Program-made: the position numbers and the translations under genes
From: Gnetum montanum
Lineage: Eukaryota > Streptophyta > Gnetopsida > Gnetales > Gnetaceae
DNA: 64,000 nt
Assembly (NCBI GenBank): GCA_015680685.1
Contig: MNCI01004314.1
Coordinates: forward strand, 85,051 to 149,050
Direction: 5' to 3'
Part shown: in pieces, positions 1-10,004 of the stretch
Layout: the number at the start of each line of letters is the position of its first letter
Position numbering within the stretch: the stretch's first letter is position 1
Notes under the pieces: model-generated
The model's input: the letters and a program-made list of their open reading frames with translations, nothing else
Database searches by the model: none
Told to the model about the DNA's origin: nothing

Positions 1-62
1 TTTCTTGAGTTTGCTAATCTTACTATGCTAATGCAATTGCGATGCTTTTTGCATCATGGTAG

Positions 63-1072
63 CCTCTTGGCTTAAATGGAACATGACACGTCCTTTGAAA
101 GTCAGTGTCGTGCCTACATTCCCACTAGAAGTGACTAAGGTATCTTGTCACATGTACGACGAGGCTTGCAAATACGCTTTGCACTCAGCACACTCCTTGT
201 GGGAGTATAAGCATGTCAACAAGGACCTATGGAAATGGGTCCAAAAAGCTAAGAAAAGGGAGGCTGACCTGAGTGCCAAGGTGGAGGATCTCAAGTTGAG
301 GAATGAGTTCCTCATAGCTCGTAACACTAATAATGAGGATTGGTGCACGACTGTGATAGATTACGCCAGGTTTTGGATAGTCGCATGTCAGAATGTTAAA
401 GCCACCCACAAAATAATAGACTAGCGGATGCAAATGGACTTGCTAGCCTAGAAATATCAAGATTTGAAAGATTTTAGCACCAAGGTTTAGGAATGGGGGC
501 AGTCCCAGAAAAACCACAAACACATGTATAAACTAGAAAATGCCACCCATCGTAAATTGTATAGGGACGCTACTGTGGAGGCGTTTATGTATAAAGCATT
601 CGTAAATGCCATTGATGCTTATGAGGCCTATGCCAAGTTCAAAGAGTAGGTAAAGGTTATGAAATCTCCTAACCTAAAAGTGGACCTTCCCATAGGAGAG
701 ACCGCAACCATCTCCTTTTCTTTGGAACCACCGAGGTAGACAACCACTGAAAGAGAGAGAGCTACTGTGGACGCTGAACCAAGCAATAGGCGTTCGGTGG
801 ACATCACAGCAGAGGAGGTCTGGTAGACCAGACACCCTTCGTGATAGATGCAAGCCCTTCTCAGGTTAGTCGCTTCCTAATGTATTAATGCTTATGCTTT
901 GTTGTAGCTTATGTGCATTGCTTTAGCTGACTACTTCATTCCTATGATGCAGGCTCCATATGAGGGCACAAGGCCTGCAGAGGGAAGGAATGAAGAAACA
1001 GTAGAGGACAATGTAGTGGAAGGTGATGCAAAAGGAAATAGCAAAGATGATGCAAATAGAGACAACCCTTGA
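63..1072 (+). pseudogene. Antisense gene of element A, last two exons
   Basis: These are the last two exons of the gene that lies antisense to gag-pol in this Tat family. Exon 7 is 63-864, preceded by an acceptor AG at 61-62. An 88-base intron follows (865-952, starting GTTAGT and ending GCAG). Exon 8 is 953-1072 and ends in TGA. Exon 7 reads as a charged, probably helical region including HSLWEYK and EWGQ, matching STRSLWE and EWGQ in the element B copy. It ends in DASPSQ where B has EAGPSR. Exon 8 is a 39-residue acidic tail. Intron positions and phases are the same as in B. Several in-frame stops, mostly TAG, and at least one frame change show it is dead. Function is unknown. The upstream exons are outside the window. 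Confidence 0.8.
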
Positions 1073-1249
1073 CAACATGGGATTTTTTTTTGAACTTTTG
1101 AATTTTTGTAACGAATTTTATAAACATTGTCTAAAAGGAAAAAGTTTTGAATAAAGAAGAGAATTTTGGAAAAGAAACTAATTCTATGTTAACTTGTGCA
1201 TTATCTATGTGCTACGTTTCATGTAAAATGTTCATGATTTCATGTGCTA

Positions 1250-1535
1250 GTTTTAGGCTATTTCGGGCCATTGCTAGTTTCGAGCCATTGCTAGTTTTAG
1301 GCCATTTTGGGCCATTGTGTAACATTGCTAGTTTTAGGAAATTTTGGGCCATTGCTAGTTTTAGGCCATTTTGGGCCATTACTAGTTTTAGGCCATTTTG
1401 GGCCAGTGCTAGTTTTAGGCCATTTCGAGGCATTGTGTAACATTGCTAGTTTTAGGTCCTTTTGGGCCATTGCTAGTTTTAGGTCCTTTCGGGCCATTGC
1501 TAGTTTTAGGCTATTTCGGGCCATTGCGTAACATT
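1250..1535. repeat. 27-bp minisatellite of element A
   Basis: About ten imperfect tandem copies of a 27-base unit with core GCTAGTTTTAGGCCATTTTG, some carrying a GTGTAACATT variant. It lies between the convergent 3' ends of the antisense gene (1072) and the gag-PR frame (1664). The reverse complement matches the minisatellite at the same place in element B (21045-21200). Open frames through it are translated repeat, not genes. Confidence 0.92.
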
Positions 1536-1663
1536 GCTAAAGAGGTGATACATTTACAACTTGAACAATGGCTAACTAGTAACTTATGTAGACAGATGGA
1601 TTGTAAATAATGAAAGATGGTAATACGTAAAGGATGGTGACTGGGCAGGAAGTAGTGGGGTTG

Positions 1664-4600
1664 TTACGCTATGCGTAGTTGCTTCTTGACCCATCGTGGA
1701 TTGAGCAGAGCGTAAGGTCAAGGTGCTTTGCGAGGGCCTTTGTTTGCATTTTTGTCCCCTATTTGGAAGGGTAACTCAACCCACGCATTTTCATTTTGGA
1801 GACTGATCTGTTGGTCCAATTCTCCTGCTAGATGGTTAATGTGTGCATGAGCAGGTGCTTCATTCTTAGAAGTTATGACCTATGAGCCCTGATCCATGTC
1901 TACATTGTTAATTGCCTATGCTACTACTTCATCACCACGGATCACCACCTCCTTGCCTATGTATGGTAGGTGGATTTCCTAGTGTATGGGTGAGGAGACA
2001 ACCCTAAGCTACATTAACCATGACCTCCCCAAGATCAAGTTAAACCCGGGCATTCCCTCAACCATGATGAACATTGTGTTTATGGGGAACTGGTCCCCTG
2101 CCATGAAGTCTATGTGGACTGTGCCTTTCATGAAGATGTGTGCCCCATTGAACAACCTCAGGCATGACATTGTTGTGGGTTTGATCTAGTCGACCAAGCC
2201 CAACTTGTCCACAATAGGGAAGGGGACGACATTCATGGCGACCCCATCATCAATGTGTACCCTTAGGATCTAGTGCTGGCCGACCCGAATTATGATGAAA
2301 AGGTATGCTGTAGTTACCTAACCCTTTTCAGGATTTTTCCTAATGGAGTCATCGCTGAAAGTCAATTGGGACAGTTCCAACTTTGTAGGTGCAGAGGGAA
2401 GCATGACCGAGTGGATCACTTCCTCTTCCGTCGATATGTCTTTGTTGACCGAAATTGCTGTCAACATGTGGATTAGAGCCTCGCGGTGTGGGAAAGATAT
2501 CATGATTAGGTCGTACAAGCTTAGTGTAGTTTTTTTTTTGTTTTAGAGCTTATTCAACTTGAGTGAAGGCATCCAAGAGGTCTTGGTAGCCTCTCTATTT
2601 AACGTTTTCCTCCTCTTCTATTCATCCCAAAAGACAAATTTCCCGGGGAGGGGTGACTTCAGATCTAGGCTTAGATCCTTTTTGGTAGGACAACATGGAC
2701 TATGCGGCTATAGCAACATTTATCTTTGGTGATGAGGGCATAGACGTAGGGAGTGGAGACATAGGATTGGAAGTACCATGGGTGGTACTTCCTTTTGACG
2801 TCTCGCCTGTGAAACACACTTCCCATTTTTTAGGATGAGAAGGTTATTCAGCTGTCTTATGCAAGGCAGGGGCTATCAAATGGATTGGCCCCTTGATGAT
2901 GAAAGGAGCTAACGATGTTAACGTGTGGGGTGGCAAAGTTTTGCTAACAAATGGTGTAGAGATGGATGCCTATGGAGGGACCCTCAGAACGAACAGCTAT
3001 TCCAAGCTTTGGCCAGCCGCTAGTGCTGCTGGTGGATTACGCTGAGGCACATGAACCACGAATGGCTGCTGGGATGGCCTAGGATCATTGTAAATACCGA
3101 TGGCATTGATGATGTAACCAACATTATTGGCATTGAGGGGGTCTGTGTACACATACATAGATTGGTTCTCATGGTGTATTGGGTTGCTATAATCCAATAC
3201 GAGTTTTCCCTGATCAATCAATCTCTGAATGTCATCCTGCAACGTGAAATAGTAATCTGTGTTGTGACCACATTGTTGGTGATAGTTAAACAATCTGTCC
3301 ATTCTGAAACCCTTAGGAACTGGGGGCTCGTTGGGTAGGGCCAAGGAGGATTTCCTAAGGAGCTCATAGTAGCATTGGTGTGTATTGATTCCTTCTTCCG
3401 ACATCTACTTGTTTTGAATGTACCCCACTGCCAATTGCTGCTTTAGAAGTTCTGAAGGCTTAAGAGGTAGTGGGGTGTACTTCAAGCGATCTTTACACTC
3501 AAAGTTTGGTTTGGCTTGTGCAAATGTCTCAGGTGAAAAAACTAGAGGTTACGGCATGTTTCCCTACTTGGGCATGAGGCTAGCTGTGGGTATGACCAAT
3601 TTCTTATTGTTCTTGTTGCCATTGTTACTTAGTTTGGGCTTGGCCTTGGTCACCACAATGGCCACTGTGGTTATTGGGGCCTTACCCTTGTCCTTCTTTG
3701 TAAAGGTTTTTTTGTAGGCAATGTAGGCTAGGTCTTTGCTTGCCTCGGTTGTGTCTTGTACACTCTTAGTTTGAGTGAAGGCTTAATTGAAAGTGCAAGG
3801 GGCAAGGTAGTATAGTTTAGACTTGATAAAGTCATTCACTACACCCTTAAAGATGGCCAGCAAGTGGGCCTCCGAGATGGGCTCACAGATTTCGTTAAGG
3901 GTTGTGCTCCATCGCTGGATGAACTTCTAGACTGGTTCCAGAGGATCCTGCTTCACGCTCATCAAATGGTCCAGCGTGATTTCTTGCTTCAAGTTGTACT
4001 TGAACTGCATCACGAACTGGGTCAGAAGCTCCTCTAGGGTTGAAATAGATGAGTGTGGTAGCGCTTGGTACCAATCCAAGTCTCTCCTAGCTAGGGACAT
4101 ACCAAAGACAGGAATAATCATGTGCAGCCATTGTTGCAACAAGAGAGACTTAGATCTAAAGGTAACTAGATGTGTGTTGGGATCCCCCTTCCCATCATAC
4201 TTTGTGAAGTATGGGAGATACATCCCTATGGGTAGCGTTAGAGTAGGGATTACAGGGTTGATGGGGTCATCCTCGTAAAAGTCCATAACTTGTACCATGG
4301 CAAACCCAACAGCCTTGAGGTGTTTGATTTTCTCAATGAGGGTTTGGATGAGTTGGAATGCTTGGTCTAGACCCTATGATGCTATGGACGGTTGGGGAAC
4401 TATTGAGACAGTTCCCATTTATGGAATGGTAGGGGTGGCGACATGACCCATCAGTGGTACCATTGGGATAGCCCCCGCGAATGGTGCTATTTGCACTGTC
4501 CACCACCTGGTAGGTGATCTTGTCATAGCAACAACCACAAGTTGTGCTGTCGGATAGACTGCTTGTGTCATCGACGGAATAGACCATAACCTCATGTTGG

Positions 4601-5465
4601 GTTGTACCATTTGTGGGGTTTGGTAGGTCTGAGGATGAACATAATGAGACATCTATGATAGTTGTTGAATAAGCAAAGAAGTAAATGGGGTTCACCATGT
4701 GGATGGGCCAAGGCCCATTGTAGTGGATGGAACAGATGCGAACATAGGAATTGAAATGGAAGTTGCATATGATTGTGAAGTAGGTACGGTATGAACATGC
4801 GGTAGGGTAGCCGTGATTGGTGTGTGATGTGCTACAGGAATGGACTAATGAATAGTTTGCAAAGGCATAGTTGCTACAAATGAAACAAGGGAATAAGGGC
4901 ATTCATATACCAGGAAGGTGACATGGCTACCCATTGTGGTTGTAGTTGTAGGCGTGATCATGAAGGGAGCAGTGATAGACAATGGATTGGCCCAGAAGGA
5001 CTAGGTAGGAGGGATAGGAATGGGGTTGGTTTGACCTCCCTTGTCGAATTGGGAATCAAGTTCCTCCTATCCATCCTGGAAGGCATCATCCTAGTTAGAC
5101 ACTGTGTATAGTTGCTCCCTAAGCCTAGCCAACTGGATTAGCTAGTCTAGAAGCCTTTGGTTTATCTGTGTCAAAGGTATGGAGGTGCCGGGAGTGGGAA
5201 CAAACTCCTTCCCATTGCAGTAAGCGAACTCGAAGCTGCATTTTCCTTTGAAATCATGTACATCTAAAGGCATTTTAACCTTTTTACAAAGGAAGTTATA
5301 GTGCTCATGTTGCTGGGCCAAGCCCTTAGGTCTCTAGTTTTGGATCCTAAGGGATCGACATGTTTCTAGCGTCAGGTTCAATGGTTTTTTGGCACCTGTG
5401 ATGCCTTGAACCATGATGGGAACCTCAACATTAAAGGTATTAATAGCAGTAGTTTTGGAAGTCAT
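1664..5465 (-). pseudogene. gag-protease region of element A
   Basis: Minus-strand remnant of gag and protease. The frame starts at an ATG at 5465. A retrotransposon gag domain lies at 4298-3927 (motifs YFTKYDGKGDPNTHL and DLDWYQALP), and a C-terminal gag segment at 3404-2997 with a CGHNTDYYFTLQDDI motif that element B also has. A pre-protease segment at 2518-2318 ends in NPEKG and runs in the same frame through one TAG into the protease (HIDDGVAMNVVP, then NLILGRSW). A linker follows and ends with TAA at 1664. Many TAG and TGA codons interrupt it. Where B has a stop after the protease (TGA), A keeps an arginine codon, which supports nonsense decay. It would have made the capsid-like protein and protease of the particle. 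Confidence 0.87.
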
Positions 5466-5572
5466 TGTTACTAGGCTAGACAGTTTTGCAAATGCGAAAA
5501 GCAAGGAACTCAAAAAGCTAAATAGTTTTACGAACAAGAAGAGCAAAGAAGATGGCAAGCAATCAAAAAGGA

Positions 5573-5880
5573 TTTATGTCTTGCAGGGCTCCCAAGGAAC
5601 TATCGAGGTAATTGATCTGTACCACATGATGCGTAAACAACCACAAAAGGGTATCACATTTATGCTAGTGCACGATCAGGTACAAAGTGCCTGCAACACT
5701 ATCGTAAGATAGGCAAGCCAGCTGGCAACCGGGGGCTTTATGTCCTATAGGATTCCTAAGGAACCGTTAAGGTGACCAATCTACACCGCACAACGTGCAA
5801 ACAACAACAGATGGGTGTCAAGTTTGCGCTAATGCATATCAGGGTGCAAAAGACTTACAAGACTACTGTGATACACAGAA
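5573..5880. repeat. Diverged direct duplication in the leader of element A
   Basis: Two segments of roughly 140 bases, about 5580-5708 and 5745-5873, align throughout: AAGGAACTATCGAGG versus AAGGAACCGTTAAGG, then matching text ending CACTATCGTAAGAT versus TACTGTGATACACA. They sit between the LTR and gag. The element B leader (16762-17020) appears to have one copy. Confidence 0.75.
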
Positions 5881-5896
5881 AGGGCACCAAAGGTCC

Positions 5897-5911
5897 TCCT
5901 TCTAGCGCACG
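5897..5911 (-). other. Primer-binding site of element A
   Basis: On the minus strand the LTR end CACTACA is followed by GTTTTC and then GTGCGCTAGAAGGAGG. Element B has TGGCGCTAGAAGGAGG at the same place. I cannot name the primer tRNA. Confidence 0.6.
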
Positions 5912-5916
5912 AAAAC

Positions 5917-7654
5917 TGTAGTGATCGAAAATGTCGACGGCTGGAAAACACCGACAGGTCATTGGTCATTGATAGACTTAACCCCATTTCTATGGGAGGA
6001 TTGTGCTGGATGGAATGGAAACTTGGCACCCTAAACGGTCTGGTCGATCAGACAGGGACTTACTTGGTGTCAATATAACCTTTTGCAACTTGTGATCTGA
6101 AAGCAAAGATTATAGCATAAAAATGATATTTTAAACATAAATGATGCAACAATGTAAAATGTGATGATAAATAGGAAAGTGAAGTAGAATGCAGTTAGGA
6201 AAATGCACTGCTACAAGATTATGACTTTACTCTATCGACGTGGATACAATTGGTTGTGTGATGTCGGGAAGCGTAGAGATCCCAAAGGTAACCAAGGTGC
6301 TCAGATTAAGGTAGTTGTATACTTGAATGTGGACTTGGGAGTCAACAATGCAGAATGCTATCAAGATGGTAGTGAAAAGTAGAACAAAATGCCAAATGGT
6401 AGTGCTAACTGCTTACAATGTCAAATACAAAAGCTTACAATGCTCAAGGTTACAATGCTAACTTTTTCTTGTTAGCCAACAAAATTTTTAGTTGACCAAA
6501 TTGCCAAAAGACCTAAGCCTAGGGGATCAAAAAGCTGAAAATGCTGAAAAAGCTGGGGCCTAGAGAGTCCTAGAGAGAGAGAGAGTCCCAAAGTGCCAAG
6601 ATGCTAGAGAGCTAGAGAGGGACTAAGCATCACTCATCAGGGTATTTATAGGACCAAGGGCACGCAAAAGATGCGGTTTGGATGCCACGTGCCTTGGGCT
6701 TATGCTGACCTGTCTATGCTGCACGTGCTTGCATGATCATTGGTCGAGCCTACCATGCCGTAATTACAAACCTGCCATGTTGTAATTGCATTGTCAAAGC
6801 AACAGTGCAATTAGGTGAGGTGCATTGATGTCATGTAACCACTTGCCACCTTGCTATGCTTTGTAGCATAGCATGTTTGGTGTGTCATGACATCTTGTCA
6901 TGTTGTGCTATGCTACGCAGCGTAGCATAGCCACCAGTTCGAAGCAAGAAATTTGCATTGTGTCCTACTACATGTGTTGGAAACCTTTGTAATGTTGTGA
7001 CTGCTGGTTGCAGATTTGCTATGCTACATAGCGTATCATAGTGTAGCAACTATCCTTAGTTGCGAAAACATCGCCAATCTGCAAACTTTGCCTTTTGCAC
7101 TATGAAGCTTGCAAACTTTTAGATCCTGCCCTTTGAGATGCCTTCTATCACTTTCACAGAATTGCTACGCCTCACTACACCATGTAGCTTAGCGTGCGTA
7201 GCAACAAACATGACCTGTTTTGGCCAAGTTTGCCACTTTCTGACGAAAGGAGATATTGTTGAAGAAATTGAAGTTGGGCAAAAGGGGTTAACTATATAGC
7301 TTTCGCTACACTGCGTAGCATAGCATAGCATAGCATTTCAGTCCTGCAAGCATCTTCTGAAGTCTACTACGCTACATAGTATAGCATAGCATAGAAAAAC
7401 TCCTTGACTTAGAAAAGTTGTTGAAGCGTTTTGAGCATTCTGAGCACTGCTCCTAAGCATGTTGTTAGCTGGATGAACTACTCAAGTGGGCAGGCTGGAG
7501 AATTTGTTTAGCTTGTTGACACTTGAGGTAGAAAACTTGTCAAATTGGACAATCTAAACTTTAGAACATCCATCTCCTGAAGAACTACCGTAACGTTGCA
7601 TGATTTGCAAAGACCTGGTGAAGTAAGAATGTTTGGGAATTTTGGGGTGTTTCA
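5917..7654 (-). mobile_element. 5' LTR of element A
   Basis: An LTR of about 1738 bases. On the minus strand it starts TGAAACACC, as the LTRs of B and C do, and ends GATCACTACA next to the primer-binding site. It contains a TATAAATA box and several imperfect palindromes built from GCTATGCTACG and its complement. The base right after it (7655) begins different sequence, the tail of element C. Confidence 0.87.
6642..6651 (-). promoter_or_regulatory. TATA box of LTR A
   Basis: TATAAATACC on the minus strand, at the position equivalent to the TATAAATACT or TATAAATACC boxes in the LTRs of elements B and C. It is probably the core promoter of the element. Confidence 0.65.
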
Positions 7655-8434
7655 GCTAAGCTACTCAAGAGTGCACATCCCCCCTATCCTATTATAGCCT
7701 ACCCACATCCACTCTTGCATTCCAATACCCTCTCATTCCCTACATAGCCAAGATTGCAAACCATCCTAGATGCTCATGTGTTGTGATTACACAGAATCCT
7801 CTTTGCATGTCTCATCAAACACAAAGATTCTCAAGGTGGACATAACATAAGTCATTCTGTGGAAGGCCTCTATCGATTGGTCAAAGCCTAGGTGGATGTA
7901 ACATAAGCCATCCCAGGGAGGAAACACCTATCATATAGACATCATGACATTTCATCAATGGTGAAGCAAAGCCCATCTAGTGATATGCAATTCACTTGAA
8001 AAGGAGCATCTCAATCTATAGTAAGCATTAAAAAAAAGCAAAAGGGATAGAGCATGTCCCCAAGTATTCCAAAAGTGCTGCAATTTTGCAACCGGTCTAG
8101 CCTTGAATCCACACTGACTCTCTCACAAGCATCCTAACGAGAGGTCAATGCTTCAAGGGCAAACCACTTTGGTATCATGGTCACCACTAGCCATGAGGTC
8201 CTTGTGTCATAATATCCCTACTTGCACCCTATCTTCCCATTTTTATCCCTAGCACATTGCCTACACCTTCTCTTGCTTTCCACCTACAATCTAGCATAGC
8301 ACTATCCACAGCACTTTTGAGCATGGTGTAGTGACATCTGATCTTGCACTAAAGAGCAATGTTGGTGCCAAGCCTATTGTGGTTTTTTGTTGTTCTTTGT
8401 CAACATCTCTTAGGCCACTTCTCTAGACATCAAT
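7655..8434 (+). other. Non-coding 3' tail of Tat element C
   Basis: No credible coding frame. The last part aligns with the tail of element B just before its 3' LTR: shared TGTTGGT, TTCTTTGTC and the polypurine context. It is therefore read as the internal 3' untranslated end of a second Tat element. The rest of that element would lie left of the window, beyond element A, which appears inserted here. Confidence 0.6.
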
Positions 8435-8443
8435 AAAGAGGGG
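8435..8443 (+). other. Polypurine tract of element C
   Basis: AAAGAGGGG followed by CCAA and then the LTR start TGAAACACC. This is the same arrangement as in element B at 31119-31132. It is the expected plus-strand primer site and marks the following LTR as a 3' LTR. Confidence 0.8.
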
Positions 8444-8447
8444 CCAA

Positions 8448-10004
8448 TGAAACACCACCAAATTTGGACTATAGTGTTTTGACTACAAATTTGGCTAAGT
8501 TTTGAGATTATGCTCGACCCTAGTTGAGAGTGTAGTCAACCTCCAGTAGAGAGCGTAGTCAACATAAAGGATAGTTTTATAATTTTTTCTAAGTGTTATC
8601 ATGAAGCTAGAAGCTACAAATTTCTCTAAGTGCTTAGACTACGCTCTCCACTACCCTAAAGCATAGTCAACCTCTCATGGAAAGTGTAGTTAGCATGAAG
8701 GCCCAATTTTTGTAGATCTTTCTAAGTGTTGAGACTATAGTCAACCCTAGTTTGGAGCATAGTCAGCTTCCAATGGAGAGCATAGTTAGCACATAGCCAC
8801 TTTCTACAAAATGTTTTCCAAGTTTGATCCTATGCTCTCCCCCAATCAAGAGCATAGTTAACTAAAACAACCTCCAACAACCTCCATAACATGGGAACAC
8901 CACTCAGCTCAGCTCCAACTCATCTTTGGCAAGTGCAGTTAGCAAAATGCATCTTTTTTGTATCTCCTTCTATTCCCAAAATTATAACTACACTCTACCC
9001 CATGCAAGAAAGTGGAGAGCATAGCCTTGGAGTGTAGTCTCTAAAATTTCATTTTTTTTCAAGTACCTTGTAGTCCTCTCAACACACACACATGAAGTTG
9101 GCAGTGTAGTCATAGTCTCATAGTCTCGTGAAGTCTGGTAGAGCATAGTAAATCATAACACCATTAGAACTAGTAGTACATCACCTAAATAGTGACTATG
9201 CTCAATGTAGTCCTAACTGTTCCCTTTGCCACATGGCATTCATCTTGCATTTCATGTTAAACCTAACCTTATAAATACCTCTGCCCTCGACATTTTTAGG
9301 TTTGGCCAAAAATATGAGTTGGAAAAATTGAAGCATTAGAAAATTTCAAGGCTAGCTATTTTCTTGGCATAAGCAAACCCAAAGAGCACTTGAGAAAGAA
9401 GCAAAGGTATATTGGCGAAGTTGCAGAACACCGTAGCTCACCAAGACACTGTAGCCAATGGTACACCAGAGTAGCCAACCTAGCAGATGCAGAAACCTTG
9501 GTGGAATACCAGTCCTCACCCCCATACACCACCAAGAATATAATTATGCTATCCATTGCACCTATTATACACCATGTACCTTCTAATCCCTTTTGCTGTT
9601 AACTATGCTTAACCCTGTTTGGGGTAGTATTCTGCTTCTCTCTCTCTCTCTACATTTATTTAGCATTCTATTTGCATTTTTTGTTGTTTAACCACATAGC
9701 CATGCCTAAAACTATGCTTGGATAGTAGTCTTCACACGTTGGCACCCTCTTTTTCACCAAAAAACCTTACTACACTCGACCCCATTAACACCATTGACAC
9801 TGCTTAAACACTTAGCATCATCTCACATCAGCACTGCAGCTAACCATGCTGCACTTTGGTTGCAGCCAGTAAGTCCCTGTTTGATCAACAAGACCATTTA
9901 GTGTACCTCATCTCTACCTCTAGTAGGCCCTCCTTTAGACTCAAGGTTAGGCTATCCACTTGCAAACCTCAGTGTTCCAATCATTGATGTTTTTGATCAC
10001 TACA
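8448..10004 (+). mobile_element. 3' LTR of Tat element C
   Basis: About 1557 bases, starting TGAAACACC and ending TTTTTGATCACTACA, close to the end of LTR A. It carries TATAAATACC at 9270-9279 and the AAGTCCCTGT...CAAGACC segment shared with LTRs A and B. The 5' half is rich in copies of GAGAGCATAGT and its complement. No primer-binding site follows, in agreement with a 3' LTR. Confidence 0.82.
9270..9279 (+). promoter_or_regulatory. TATA box of LTR C
   Basis: TATAAATACC within the LTR, at a place similar to those in LTRs A and B. Confidence 0.6.

Larger units (their letters stand above)
1..7654 (-). mobile_element. Tat-lineage Ty3/gypsy element A, 5' portion
   Basis: Read on the minus strand, the order is 5' LTR (7654 to 5917), primer-binding site, leader, gag (start near 5465), protease (around 2300-2000), a short linker ending at 1664, a minisatellite, and then a gene on the opposite strand that leaves the window at base 1. 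Every module matches the same module of element B (15186-32687) in the same order. RT, RNase H, integrase and the other LTR would lie left of the window. The lineage call rests on similarity to B, which has the second (archaeal-type) RNase H typical of Tat elements. Confidence 0.88.

Noticed and set aside
1147-1531. Open frames of 73-97 codons on both strands
   Set aside because: They are translations of the 27-base minisatellite, which is a multiple of three and so stays open in several frames.
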